Notes under the pieces: generated by a model | Seen by the model: the letters and a program-made list of their open reading frames with translations, nothing else | What the model was told of the DNA's origin: nothing | The model's database searches: none | Assembly (NCBI RefSeq): GCF_001984575.1 | Contig: NZ_LZNS01000001.1 | Span: 4,375,970 to 4,439,969, forward strand | DNA length: 64,000 nt | From: Streptomyces sp. MP131-18 | GTDB taxonomy: Bacteria; Actinomycetota; Actinomycetes; Streptomycetales; Streptomycetaceae | Reading direction: 5' to 3' | Program-made: the position numbers and the translations under genes | Part shown: positions 48,378 through 57,241 of the stretch, in pieces | Layout: the number at the start of each line of letters is the position of its first letter | Numbering within the stretch: the stretch's first letter is position 1

Positions 48378-49709
48378 ATGAGCATCGTCAGCGACGAGAA
48401 GCAGCGCGGCCCGGGGGGCAGCCGCAAGGACGACCTGCGGCCCTCCAGTGCCTTCCGTGCGATGGGCCGTTCGCTGGCGCTCCTCGCGCTCGCGCCGGTG
48501 GAGGTACTGCTCCTCACCATCCTGGTGATCGTGATCTCCCTCCTGAGCGTGGGTGTCGGTGTCTTCCTCGTACCGGCGGTCGTGATCGCCGCACGCGGGG
48601 CGATGAACATCCAGCGTCGCTGCGCCCGGGACTGGTCGGGCGTCGAGATCGGTGACCCGTACCTCTCCATCCGGGGCACCGGGCCCGGCGCGAAGAGCTG
48701 GCTCCAGCGCACCATGGGCATCCTCAGCGACCCGGCCACCTGGCGCGACCTGCTGTGGATGCTGGTGAACCCGGTGGTGGGCGTGCTGATCCTGGTGCTG
48801 CCGCTGGCCGTCTTCGCCTACGGCCTCTTCGGCGTCATCATGCCCTTCCTCTGGGAACCGATCGTGGACGCGGGCGGCAACGACTGGTACCTGCTGGTGC
48901 ACGTCAACAACCGCGGCACCGCGCTGACCGCCGCCGTGCTGGGCGTCCCCCTCATGCTCATGGGTTACCTGATGGGCCCGGCCATGCTGCGGGTGCACGC
49001 ACGGTTCGCGCACAGCCTGCTCGGCCCCACCGAGATGGCGCGCAAGGTGCACCACCTCACCGCCACCCGCAGCGACGCCGTGAACACCAGCGCCGCCGAG
49101 CTGCGCCGGATCGAGCGGGACCTGCACGACGGCGCGCAGGCCCGGCTGGTCGCGATGGGCATGAACCTGGGCGTCGCCGAGCGGCTGCTCGGCAAGGACC
49201 CGGAGGCCGCCCGTACGATCCTGGCCGACACCCGCACCGCCTCCGCGAAGGCACTGAACGAGCTGCGCGACCTGGTCCGGGGCATCCACCCGCCGGTGCT
49301 GGCCGACCGCGGCCTGGCCGACGCCGTACGCGCCCTCGGGATGGACAGCCCGCTCCGGGTAGCGGTGAATGCAGAGCTGCCGAGCCGGCCGGAGGCGCCC
49401 GTGGAGTCCGCGATGTACTTCGCCATCTCCGAGGCGCTGACCAACGCGGCCAAGCACGGTTCCTCCCGGAACGTCACGGTGGACGTCTGGTACTCCGAGG
49501 GCACGCTGCGTGCCCAGGTGACGGACGACGGCACCGGTGGCGCGGACCCCGCGAAGGGCACCGGGCTGCGCGGTTTGGAGCGGCGGCTTGCTACCTTCGA
49601 TGGCGTTCTGGCCCTCACCAGCCCGGTTGGCGGCCCGACAACACTCACCATGGAGCTGCCTTGCGTGCTGTCCTCGCCGAAGACCAGTTCCTCCTCAGGG
49701 ACGGCCTGA
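48378..49709 (+). CDS. NarL-type sensor histidine kinase
   Basis: 443 residues. N-terminal membrane sensor region (residues 30-200) with hydrophobic segments VEVLLLTILVIVISLLSVGV, PVVGVLILVLPLAVFAYGLF and TAAVLGVPLMLMGYLMG. A HisKA_3 dimerisation helix has the phospho-acceptor H250 in RIERDLHDGAQARLVAMGM. The HATPase domain has an N-box (ISEALTNAAKHG) and a G-box (VTDDGTGGADPAKGTGLRGL). Pairs with the overlapping response-regulator gene. The signal is unknown; divergence from the serine hydrolase suggests cell-envelope stress. Confidence 0.9.
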   Translation: MSIVSDEKQRGPGGSRKDDLRPSSAFRAMGRSLALLALAPVEVLLLTILVIVISLLSVGVGVFLVPAVVIAARGAMNIQRRCARDWSGVEIGDPYLSIRGTGPGAKSWLQRTMGILSDPATWRDLLWMLVNPVVGVLILVLPLAVFAYGLFGVIMPFLWEPIVDAGGNDWYLLVHVNNRGTALTAAVLGVPLMLMGYLMGPAMLRVHARFAHSLLGPTEMARKVHHLTATRSDAVNTSAAELRRIERDLHDGAQARLVAMGMNLGVAERLLGKDPEAARTILADTRTASAKALNELRDLVRGIHPPVLADRGLADAVRALGMDSPLRVAVNAELPSRPEAPVESAMYFAISEALTNAAKHGSSRNVTVDVWYSEGTLRAQVTDDGTGGADPAKGTGLRGLERRLATFDGVLALTSPVGGPTTLTMELPCVLSSPKTSSSSGTA

Positions 49710-50329
49710 TCCGGATGCTCCGGGCGTACGACTTCGAGATCGTCGCGGCGGTGGACAACGGTCCGGCTCTGCTCCGAGCCCTCGTCGACGAGCGCCCCGA
49801 CGTGGCCGTGGTGGACGTACGCCTTCCCCCGACGTTCACCGACGAGGGCCTTCAGGCCGCGTTGCAGGCCCGCCGTGAGCTGTCCGGACTGCCGGTGCTG
49901 GTGCTGTCGCAGTACGTGGAGCAGCTGTACGCCAAGGAGCTGCTGGCCGATGGGAACGGCGGCATCGGCTACCTGCTCAAGGACCGGGTGTTCGACCCGG
50001 ACGAGTTCATAGACGCCGTGCACCGCGTCGCGCGCGGCGGCACCGCGATGGACCCGGAGGTCATCTCGCGGCTGTTCAGCGGCGGCAGTACGGCGCGGGA
50101 GGGCTCCATCACCCGGCTGACCGCCCGGGAGCTGGAGGTGCTCGGGGTGATGGCCGAGGGCCGCTCCAACGCCGCGATCGCGAAGCGGCTGGTGATCACC
50201 GAACGGGCGGTCATCAAGCACACCTCGAACATCTTCACCAAGCTCGACCTGCCCACCTCGGACGACGACAACCGCCGGGTGCGCGCCGTGCTGACGTACC
50301 TCAAGGACTCGGGGGGCACGGTCGAGTAG
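49661..50329 (+). CDS. NarL/LuxR-family response regulator
   Basis: 222 residues. Receiver domain with phospho-acceptor Asp52 (VAVVDVRLPP) and conserved Lys in YLLKDRV. C-terminal LuxR HTH (RLTARELEVLGVMAEGRSNA; ITERAVIKHTSNIFTKL). Start is placed at TTG 49661 with GGAG upstream, giving a 49-nt overlap with the kinase gene. The two are translated in different frames and likely coupled. Confidence 0.9.
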   Translation: MRAVLAEDQFLLRDGLIRMLRAYDFEIVAAVDNGPALLRALVDERPDVAVVDVRLPPTFTDEGLQAALQARRELSGLPVLVLSQYVEQLYAKELLADGNGGIGYLLKDRVFDPDEFIDAVHRVARGGTAMDPEVISRLFSGGSTAREGSITRLTARELEVLGVMAEGRSNAAIAKRLVITERAVIKHTSNIFTKLDLPTSDDDNRRVRAVLTYLKDSGGTVE

Positions 50330-50560
50330 GCGCGAGGGCCTCTCGACAGCACACTGCCCGTCGGGTACCGGCAGTGCGAACTTCCGTACACCGGGGAGAG
50401 TCCGGTCCTGCCGCATCAGATCGGCCGCGATGGCGCGTACGGAGCCACGGCGTACGCCCGGGGGAATCACATCGGGAAGGACCCGCTTCGTCTCGTCCTT
50501 GCCGAGAAGGCGCCCGAGCATGCGGGCGCGTCCAGCGTGTGCGCCGCCCTCGCCGATCCG

Positions 50561-50595
50561 GATGGCGTGCCGGTGCCTCGCACCGGCACGCCATC
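50561..50595. terminator. Bidirectional terminator
   Basis: Perfect 16-bp stem GATGGCGTGCCGGTGC (50561-50576) / GCACCGGCACGCCATC (50580-50595) with a 3-nt loop, followed on the plus strand by TCTTCT. It lies in the 403-nt gap between convergent stops at 50329 and 50733, which otherwise holds no gene. Confidence 0.75.
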
Positions 50596-50732
50596 TCTTC
50601 TGCCGCGGCAAGTTGGACCTTGCAGTCGGCGAAGGGACACTGGTCCCGTTCGGCCGGAGTGCGTCTTCCCGGCCGCTGGTTGCGGTCGTGGCCCGAGCGG
50701 TGTCCCCGCCGCGCCGGCGGAGCCGCCAAGTG

Positions 50733-51692
50733 CTACGGACGTTCGCCGTCCTCGTCCACCACGGCGCGTTCCAGAACGGCCATGGTGTGCAGGACCTGGC
50801 CGGCCTCGATGGTGTCGGTGGCCTGGGTCGCGACGCTGCGGGAGCCGATGAGCTCCAGCGTGTCCTTGTCGAACATCAGCTCCTCGCGCAGCCCAGGGTT
50901 GTAGGAGTCGTAGCGGACGACGGCGATGGCGTCCCGGCCGGCCGCGTCCACTGCGTGGGGAACCACCAGCACATCCGGAATCCGCGCGAGGGCGCCGAAA
51001 AGCGCGGCGCCGACGTCGGGCGGCATCAGCGGTGCGCGGAGGAGGTCACCGGCGAGCACGAAGGCGTCCTGGTCGTAGTTCCGTCCCTCGGACTCCACAT
51101 CCTGGTGGGAGCGCAGCCACTCCAGCATCGCGCCGGGGTCCGTGGGCAGCGTCTGGAGATGGTCGTAGCCGGTGTTCCGCTCGGACCCCATTTCGCCGGC
51201 GGGGATGTCCGCGCCGCCGACGGTCAGCCACTCCTCGCGTTCGATCGGCTCCGAGAGCTCGGTTTCGATGTCGTCGCCCACCGGCGCGGTGGCCACCAGG
51301 CTGCGGATGTACACGTACTGGTCCTCGCGGATGTCCTCGGCAGCCGGGGTCCCGGCCGCCGCCGCCGCCACCTGGGTCAGCAGCTCGGCGGCGCTGCCCT
51401 CGGTGTCCGCGTTCACGTTGGGGGCGAAAGAGTACGTCGCCTCGCCGTTCCTGCCGACCGGCCGTTCGGAATCGTCCGAACTCCACGACATGAGCCCCGC
51501 GGTCACGGCGATCGCCAGCGCGCCCGCGGCGGCCGGGACGGCGATCGCCGGGCGCAGCCGCCACCGGCGGCGGGACGGAGTTTCCTCCCGCACGGGGTCC
51601 TGCTGGATTTCCTGCATCAGGTGCTCCTTGAGCTGTCGGTGACGGCCCGGCGGGAGCTCCCTCTCGGGGAGAGACGGAAGTGCGTTCATCAT
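50733..51692 (-). CDS. CU044_5270-family membrane protein (sigma-factor partner)
   Basis: 319 residues. Cytosolic N-terminus (RELPPGRHRQLKEHLMQEIQ), one transmembrane helix (AIAVPAAAGALAIAVTAGLM), then a large extracytoplasmic domain (YSFAPNVNADTEG...EDQYVYIRSLVATAP; DVLVVPHAVDAAGRDAIAV). The family is typically encoded directly after ECF sigma genes, and the N-terminal segment may act as an anti-sigma. ATG overlaps the sigma stop (ATGA), so the two are coupled. Confidence 0.8.
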   Translation of the reverse strand: MMNALPSLPERELPPGRHRQLKEHLMQEIQQDPVREETPSRRRWRLRPAIAVPAAAGALAIAVTAGLMSWSSDDSERPVGRNGEATYSFAPNVNADTEGSAAELLTQVAAAAAGTPAAEDIREDQYVYIRSLVATAPVGDDIETELSEPIEREEWLTVGGADIPAGEMGSERNTGYDHLQTLPTDPGAMLEWLRSHQDVESEGRNYDQDAFVLAGDLLRAPLMPPDVGAALFGALARIPDVLVVPHAVDAAGRDAIAVVRYDSYNPGLREELMFDKDTLELIGSRSVATQATDTIEAGQVLHTMAVLERAVVDEDGERP

Positions 51693-52300
51693 TTTCCCTC
51701 CTGGGCGGGCCTGACCGCTGGTGCGCGGCTATCTCTCACCTGTCCTGAGCGGTGGCGCGGTTCCAGATTTCGTGCCGCGGCCGCGAGCTTCTTCCGGGCG
51801 CGGGACAGCCGGGAACGGACGGTGCCGACGGGGATGCCGAGCGCCTGGGCGGCTGCCGCGTAGTCCAGTTCCGCCCACACGCACAGCGCGAGGACTTCCC
51901 GTTCGTTGCGCCGCAGACTGTCGAGGGCGAGCCGGACGACGGCCAGCAGTTCCGCGTCGTCGACCCGGCCCGCCACCTCGTCCGCGAAGTCCCGCACGGC
52001 CTCGGCGGGCGGCAGCCGGGTCAGCGCCGCGGCGTGACGCCGGGCGGCGCGGCGGGTGTTGCGGACGGTGTTCGTGGCGATCCCGAGCAGCCAGGGACGC
52101 AGCGATCCGCCCTCGGCGTCGACGCGCCTGCGCAGCCGCCAGGCTTCGAGGAACGTCAGCGAGACGATGTCCTCGGCGGTCGACCAGTCCCCCGTCAGGC
52201 GGAACGCGTGGTTGTAAACGGAGCGTGCATACGCGTCGAACAGCCGCCCGAAGGCGTCCTCGTCGCCGTCGCGTATGCGCGCCCGTAGTGTCGTCTCCAT
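51689..52300 (-). CDS. ECF RNA polymerase sigma factor
   Basis: 203 residues. Sigma2 region (AFGRLFDAYARSVYNHAFRL; STAEDIVSLTFLEAWR) and sigma4 region (LRRNEREVLALCVWAELDYA; ALGIPVGTVRSRLSRARKKL) in standard order. A basic C-terminal tail follows. Co-operonic with the CU044_5270-type membrane partner, so probably controlled by it. The regulon is unknown. Confidence 0.9.
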   Translation of the reverse strand: METTLRARIRDGDEDAFGRLFDAYARSVYNHAFRLTGDWSTAEDIVSLTFLEAWRLRRRVDAEGGSLRPWLLGIATNTVRNTRRAARRHAAALTRLPPAEAVRDFADEVAGRVDDAELLAVVRLALDSLRRNEREVLALCVWAELDYAAAAQALGIPVGTVRSRLSRARKKLAAAARNLEPRHRSGQVRDSRAPAVRPAQEGK

Positions 52301-53517
52301 ACTCCGAGCCCTGTCCGGGCCACGGGGGCCGGTTCCCGTGAGTCAAGTCACAGGCTGCGTTCCTTCGCGGTGAGCGCGCGTCACTGCTCGGGCAGTATCC
52401 CGCCCTTGAGCGATATCGCAATCATCCGAAAGCGGAATGGTTCGGCGAGCGGCTGCTTCTTGCGGAGGGCGGCGACGGTGACCCGCGGACGGCCATGGCG
52501 TTCCGCCGAGCTGGGAGCCGCGTCCGGCATTCTGATGCTTCGCAGCCCGAAGAGAAGCCAGTGCCGTGGTCGCGCGGACCGTCCACCCCGCCGTCGGCCC
52601 CCGCCGCTGGCAACCCAAGAAGCTGACCGCTTTTGAGAGGAAGGCCGGTTGGCGCTATCGCGTCACCGCGACCGACATCCACCGCATGCGGGGCAGTACG
52701 GGCTCCGGCTCCGGGCAGGGCGCTGTTCCTCGACGTGCTCCACCGTTCGTACGCCGAGATGGAAGACCGGATACGCGCAGCCAGGGCGATAGGTCTGCGC
52801 AACTTGCCCTCCGCCTCCTGGGAGGTCAATCGCGGCTGGACGCTCGCCGCAAACCTCGCTGCCGCCCTCGACACGTGGCCATGGCTCCTGTCCCTGCACG
52901 GCAACGACGATCCGGCCCCTCTGCCACCTGCCCCTACGCCTCGCCGCCCACGCCCATCGCCGCTTCTTGCGGATCGATGCGACCGGGCCTGGGTAAAGGC
53001 GTTCCCTGTCGGCCGGCAACGGCTGATCGCCCTGCCCGCGCCGTGGGCCGTGGGCCGTGGGTCCTGGCGCAGCCGCAGCGAAACGCGAAGGCCCTACCCA
53101 CAGCAAGCCGATCACGCGTTCCCGATCGCTGGCGAGGCCGGCTGCGGTCTGCCGCGGCGGGCGGGCGGGGACCCGCCGGCGGCATCGGTGCGGAAGGCGA
53201 AATCAGTACCGATGCCGCCGGAGGTTCTCGTGTCCTCGGTAACGCCCCGCTGCAACCCATCGGCAGGGCTGCGTCTGCCAGATGTGTCCTGGCAGACGGC
53301 GCCGGCCACTTGCCAGGCCGCGGAACGCCTCCAGGGCAGCCGTACCACCGGCACGGGAGTGCCATGTCGCCGCATTGCCCGAACTCCGGTTCCGAAACGT
53401 CAACCTCGTGCGCGGACGAACCATTGGTCGAACAGCGTCAGCGCCACGGCGTCCGGGGCGCGGAAGGCGGTCGTGTCGCCGGAACGGCGCGGCCGCAGTG
53501 CGGCTCGCCGGAGCGTG
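52301..53517. other. Gene-free region containing a transposase relic
   Basis: Beyond the sigma-factor promoter area and the IS1380-like remnant at 52600-53045, only shadow frames are visible. The 53046-53517 part is GC-rich with no recognisable feature. Confidence 0.5.
52600..53045 (+). pseudogene. IS1380-like transposase remnant
   Basis: The C-terminal part of an IS1380-family transposase can be followed across three frames: FERKAGWRYRVTATDIHRM, then SYAEMEDRIRAARAIGLRNL, SWEVNRGWTLAANLAAALDT, WPWLLSLHGNDD, then RLAAHAHRRFLRIDATGPG and finally RQRLIALPAP. At least two frameshifts and an in-frame stop interrupt it. No N-terminal DDE part and no terminal repeats are visible, so it is an old, inactive relic. 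Confidence 0.7.
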
Positions 53518-54033
53518 TCAGCGGATGTTGACGTCGATGCAGGCGTAGAAGGCGTTGGCGGTATCCGCGATGTTCCAGATGGCGAGGACCTTCTGGTCGC
53601 CGCGGATGTTGCCGAAGTTGACGTTGTGGGTCACGGTCGTGCCCGGGACGGCGCCGCCGTCATCGAACTCGGCGACCAGGGTGTTGCCGACGAAGTACTG
53701 CCAGGTGCTGGTTCGGTGCTGCACCGACAGCGTCCAGCTGAAGGTGGTGGAGGCGCCGACGCTGTGGCGCTGCCAGCCCTTGCTGTCGTCGTTCAGTTCG
53801 GCGAAGCGGGCCACGCCGCCGTGGCAGTTGCGCTGGCCCTTCGGGCCCTCCACGCTCTGCGGCTCCCACTGGATGTCGCCGCAGGGGACGACGCGGGCGG
53901 CACACTGGGCCTGCCGGCTCGCCGGTGAGTTGATGTAACCGTGGGCGCTCGCCGTGGAGGCGGGGAGGCTCACTGCGATGAGTGGGGCGATGGCGGCGCC
54001 GAGCACGGCGGCCAGTCGCGTTTTCCTGTGCAT
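53518..54033 (-). CDS. AA10 lytic polysaccharide monooxygenase, single-domain
   Basis: 171 residues. Signal peptide ends ASA, exposing the N-terminal His31 (HGYINSPASRQAQC) of the copper histidine brace. The second brace His is H106 in VQHRTSTWQYF. The aromatic near the end (FYACIDVNI) is conserved. A small, chitin-active-like AA10 that cleaves polysaccharide oxidatively outside the cell. No carbohydrate-binding module. No CebR box was seen upstream. Confidence 0.9.
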   Translation of the reverse strand: MHRKTRLAAVLGAAIAPLIAVSLPASTASAHGYINSPASRQAQCAARVVPCGDIQWEPQSVEGPKGQRNCHGGVARFAELNDDSKGWQRHSVGASTTFSWTLSVQHRTSTWQYFVGNTLVAEFDDGGAVPGTTVTHNVNFGNIRGDQKVLAIWNIADTANAFYACIDVNIR

Positions 54034-54265
54034 GACAACTCCTGGTGCCGCCTGTGTGGATGGCGCCGAGCTGGAGGTCCGGCGCTATCCGCGGCGGCGA
54101 GAAGGGGGGAACGGGGGGGTTGCGGAGGTGATGAGCCGCGCAGTCCGTCAACGCGGGGGGCTGGCAACGGCCTTCACTCTCCGCTAGGTCTAGACCATGC
54201 CAGCCGGGGCCCTTATACGGCAATAAGTCGGCTCAAGATTTTTGCGGCGCCGGGGGCCGCCCTGG

Positions 54266-55201
54266 CTATCGGTTCAGTGCCTCCGTGGCCGCGGAGGCGG
54301 CTCGGGCGATCAGGGCGTCGTCGCGTTCGGCGTTCTCTTCGTCGCGGCTGGACATGACCGCCAGAACGATGGGGTTGCCGCCGTCGTCCGGCCATGCCAC
54401 GGCGATGTTGTTGCGTCCGCCGTAGCCGGCGGTGCCGCTCTTGTCGGCCACGGTCCAGTCGTCCGGGAGGCCGGCGCTGATCAGGGTCTCGCCGGTCGTG
54501 TTCGTTTCCATCCACTGCCTGAGCAGTTGACGTTCGTCGTTGTCCAGCGCGTCGCCGAGCAGGAACGTTCTCAGGCTGCCGGCCATCGCCTGCGGAGTGC
54601 TCGTGTCACGGATGTCGCCCGGCCGCCCTTCGCTCAGGTCCGGCTCGTACCGGTCCATCTCGGTGACGTCGTCGCCGTGTTCCTCCAGGATCGCCTCCAG
54701 CCCCTCGGGTCCACCGAGTGCGTCGAACAGGAGGTTGGCCGCCGTGTTGTCGCTGTACCAGAGGGTGGCGGCGGACAGTTCGCGCAGGCTCATCCCGGTG
54801 TCGACGAAGTTTTCCGTCACGGGCGAGTTGGCGATCAGGTCGTCGTCCGAGTAGGTGACGACCTCGTTCATGCCGTCGAGCCCGTACTCCTGGAGCACGG
54901 CGCCCACCGCCAGGGCCTTGAACGTGGAGGCGTACGCGAACCGTTCGTCCGCCTGGAAGGCGACCTCCCGACCCGTGCCCGTGTCGAGGGCGTAAACGCC
55001 GAGCCGCGCGTCGAACTCGCGCTCGAGCTCGCGGAACTCCTCTTCGGCGGACTCCGCCGAAGACGACGCCACGGCCGGTGCCGTGGCCGACGCCGTCGGC
55101 GCCGACCGCGTGGTCTCGTGGCCGCAGGCCGGGAGCGCCGCGAGCGCGAGGGCGCCGGCCGCCCAGGCGGCGCCGCGGCGCATGCCGAGCAGGTATGTCA
55201 T
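54266..55201 (-). CDS. Class A beta-lactamase (lipoprotein)
   Basis: 311 residues. The lipobox LPAC (Cys26) predicts membrane anchoring. Active-site motifs: S92-TF-K95 (ASTFKAL), S150-D-N152, the Glu166-equivalent E186 in RYEPDLSEG, and K254-S-G. In the omega loop the usual Asn170 position is Ser190 (EPDLS rather than EPELN), which is unusual for the class and could alter deacylation. GGAGG precedes the ATG. Divergent from the LysR gene, as in the S. cacaoi-type inducible bla locus. Confidence 0.92.
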   Translation of the reverse strand: MTYLLGMRRGAAWAAGALALAALPACGHETTRSAPTASATAPAVASSSAESAEEEFRELEREFDARLGVYALDTGTGREVAFQADERFAYASTFKALAVGAVLQEYGLDGMNEVVTYSDDDLIANSPVTENFVDTGMSLRELSAATLWYSDNTAANLLFDALGGPEGLEAILEEHGDDVTEMDRYEPDLSEGRPGDIRDTSTPQAMAGSLRTFLLGDALDNDERQLLRQWMETNTTGETLISAGLPDDWTVADKSGTAGYGGRNNIAVAWPDDGGNPIVLAVMSSRDEENAERDDALIARAASAATEALNR

Positions 55202-55289
55202 GGGGAGAACCTCCAAGCCTTCGCGGAACATCTGCCGCTACCTTGCGGCCCGCGGCCCCTTGCCGTCCAAGACACGGGCGTACGTTCCC

Positions 55290-55304
55290 ATGCTGATTTG
55301 GCAT
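55290..55304. promoter_or_regulatory. LysR-type T-N11-A box
   Basis: ATGC-TGATTTG-GCAT, a perfect 4-bp dyad with 7-nt spacer (T55291...A55303), in the 112-nt interval between bla and the lysR-type gene. This is the expected site of BlaA-type control and autoregulation. Confidence 0.6.
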
Positions 55305-55313
55305 AGTGGAACG

Positions 55314-56273
55314 GTGGATCTTGTAGGGGCCTGCCGCGCGTTCGTGCACGTGAGCGAGCGCGGCAGTTTCACGGTCGGCGCGGCGGCGGCCAGGATGGCC
55401 CAGTCCGTCGCGAGCCGCCGCGTGGCCGCGCTGGAGCGGCACCTCGGCCAGCGGCTGCTCGAACGGTCCTCGCGCGCCGCGACCTTGACGCCGTTCGGCC
55501 GGGACATGCTGCCCCTGGCGGCGGACCTCGTGCGGCTGGCCGACCGCCTTGAGCACGAGGCGGAGGCCGCCCGGCACCGGCCGCTGCGGCTGGCCGTTCC
55601 CGCGACCTGCCCCACCGGCGCGCTCGCCCGCCTCATCGCGGACGCGCGCGGCAACGGCCTGCTCCTCGACCCGCGCCCGGCCGCACCCGAGGAACGTGCC
55701 GGTCTCGTGAAGTCCCGGCAGGTGCGCGCGGCGCTGCTGGCGCTGCCGCCGGCCGAGGCGTCCTGGACCGTTCCGCTCGGCCTGGCCGTCGCGCACGGCC
55801 CGCGCCGGGGGCCTGCCGGGACCGAGTCCGGGGAAGGGCCCATGTACCTGGACACCCTGCGTCCCGGCCGCGCCGACCGGGATCGGCGGCCCCGGCGGGT
55901 CTGGCTCCAGGCGGAGGACGACGTTCCGCATGTGCGGGACTGCCTGGTGCGGCTGCGTGACGCCGTCGGTCTGCGCCCGACGCAGCTCGCCCTCGCGTCC
56001 GGCCTCGCGGCCGCGGCGGCCGATGTGCTGAGCCACGGCGACGCGCTGCTGTGCTCGCCCGCGCAGGCCGGGCAGCTGGGGCTGCACTGGCGCCCGCTGG
56101 GCGAGCTGGCCGCCGGCCTCGCCCGGGGTTACGCGCTGGCCGCTGCCGACGAGGCCGACGCCGTTCGCATCCGCGAGAGTTGCGCGGCGGGCATCGCGCG
56201 ATGTCTCGGGGCGGATGCGGACGCGGCGGCGGCGGATGCGGATGCGGCGGCGGACGCCGGAGTCGCCCGGTGA
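55314..56273 (+). CDS. blaA: LysR-family regulator, BlaA-like
   Basis: 319 residues from GTG 55314 (an in-frame ATG at 55290 falls on the operator and is less likely). Winged HTH in residues 1-60 (FVHVSERGSFTVGAAAARMA; LEQ-like LERHLGQRLLER), then an effector domain. The C-terminus is a low-complexity Ala-Asp repeat (DADAAAADADAAADAG) created by GCGGATGCG units. Adjacent to and divergent from bla and coupled to the BlaB-like gene, matching the established Streptomyces cacaoi bla-blaA-blaB order. Likely activates bla in response to beta-lactams. Confidence 0.8.
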   Translation: MDLVGACRAFVHVSERGSFTVGAAAARMAQSVASRRVAALERHLGQRLLERSSRAATLTPFGRDMLPLAADLVRLADRLEHEAEAARHRPLRLAVPATCPTGALARLIADARGNGLLLDPRPAAPEERAGLVKSRQVRAALLALPPAEASWTVPLGLAVAHGPRRGPAGTESGEGPMYLDTLRPGRADRDRRPRRVWLQAEDDVPHVRDCLVRLRDAVGLRPTQLALASGLAAAAADVLSHGDALLCSPAQAGQLGLHWRPLGELAAGLARGYALAAADEADAVRIRESCAAGIARCLGADADAAAADADAAADAGVAR

Positions 56274-57175
56274 ACGCCGCCGCGCTGCTGGCGGAGCTGC
56301 GCCGGATGCTGGACGACGGCGGGCTGCACGGCTCGTTCCTCGTCCGCGATCTGGCGACGGGTGAGGAGCTGGGCATCGATCCGGACACCGAGTTCCCGCT
56401 CGCCTCCCTGGTGAAGGTGCCGCTCGCCCTGGCGACGCTGGAACGCATCCGGCGCGGCGAGCTGAACGGCGCGGACGTGGTGGAGGTGCCGCCCGGGCGG
56501 ATCACGACGCCGGGGCCGACGGGCCTGAGCCGGTTCCGCCACGCGGCCCGCATCGCCGTGGACGACCTGCTGTACCTCAGCACGTCGATCAGCGACGGCG
56601 TGGCCGCGGACGAACTGTTCCGGCTCACCCCGCCGTCCGAGGTCGCGGCGATCCTGCGCCGGCTCGGGCTGCGTGGGATCGCGGTGCGCCACACGATGCG
56701 GGAGCTGACCGACACCCCGGTGGAACGTTTCGACGCGGCGGACGTGCACCTCGCGCACGCCCTCGCGATCGACGCGGGCACGGCGGGGCGCGGCCACCGG
56801 GTGCCGCAGCTCGACGTCTCGCGCGCGAACGCCGGTACGGCTCGCGCGTTCGTCGATCTGCTCCAGGCGCTGTGGTCGCGGCCGTCGGCGGTGGACCCGG
56901 GCGTCGCCGCGCGCCTGCGGACGCTCATGGCCGACAACGTCCTGCGCCACCGCCTCGCCCCGGACTTCGTCTCCGACGCCGCCACCTGGTCGTCCAAGAC
57001 GGGGACGTTGCTCAACCTCCGCCACGAGGCGGGCGTCGTCGAGCACGCGGACGGCCAGGCGTACGCCGTGGCCGTGCTGACCGAGTCGCGGGTGGCCGCG
57101 AGCAGCCAACCCGCCGCCGATGCCCTCATGGGGCAGGTGGCGCGGCGCCTCCGCGACCGTATCCGTTCGGACTGA
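56270..57175 (+). CDS. blaB: BlaB-like serine penicillin-recognising protein
   Basis: 301 residues, no signal peptide. GTG overlaps the LysR stop (GTGA). Beta-lactamase fold with S46-LV-K49 (LASLVKV), S108-D-G110 and K-T-G in SSKTGTLLNLRHE. No Glu166-type omega loop is apparent. In the S. cacaoi system a protein of this type works with BlaA to induce bla. A cytoplasmic serine-active-site sensor is inferred; peptidase activity has not been shown from sequence. Confidence 0.8.
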   Translation: MNAAALLAELRRMLDDGGLHGSFLVRDLATGEELGIDPDTEFPLASLVKVPLALATLERIRRGELNGADVVEVPPGRITTPGPTGLSRFRHAARIAVDDLLYLSTSISDGVAADELFRLTPPSEVAAILRRLGLRGIAVRHTMRELTDTPVERFDAADVHLAHALAIDAGTAGRGHRVPQLDVSRANAGTARAFVDLLQALWSRPSAVDPGVAARLRTLMADNVLRHRLAPDFVSDAATWSSKTGTLLNLRHEAGVVEHADGQAYAVAVLTESRVAASSQPAADALMGQVARRLRDRIRSD

Positions 57176-57184
57176 GGCGGGCAT

Positions 57185-57217
57185 GCCGCCCGAACGCGCG
57201 GGGCGCGTCCGGGCGGC
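57185..57217. terminator. Bidirectional terminator hairpin
   Basis: GCCGCCCGAACGCGC (57185-57199) / GCGCGTCCGGGCGGC (57203-57217) with one mismatch, between convergent stops at 57175 and 57242. Confidence 0.7.
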
Positions 57218-57241
57218 ACCGGGCCGGGCGGCTCACAAGGC

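Noticed and set aside
55633..57219. Long minus-strand frames (350-528 residues) opposite the LysR and BlaB-like genes
   Set aside because: They mirror third-position GC of the plus-strand genes, which have clear domains, active-site motifs and coupling. The antisense product is Arg/Ser/Pro-rich with no motif.
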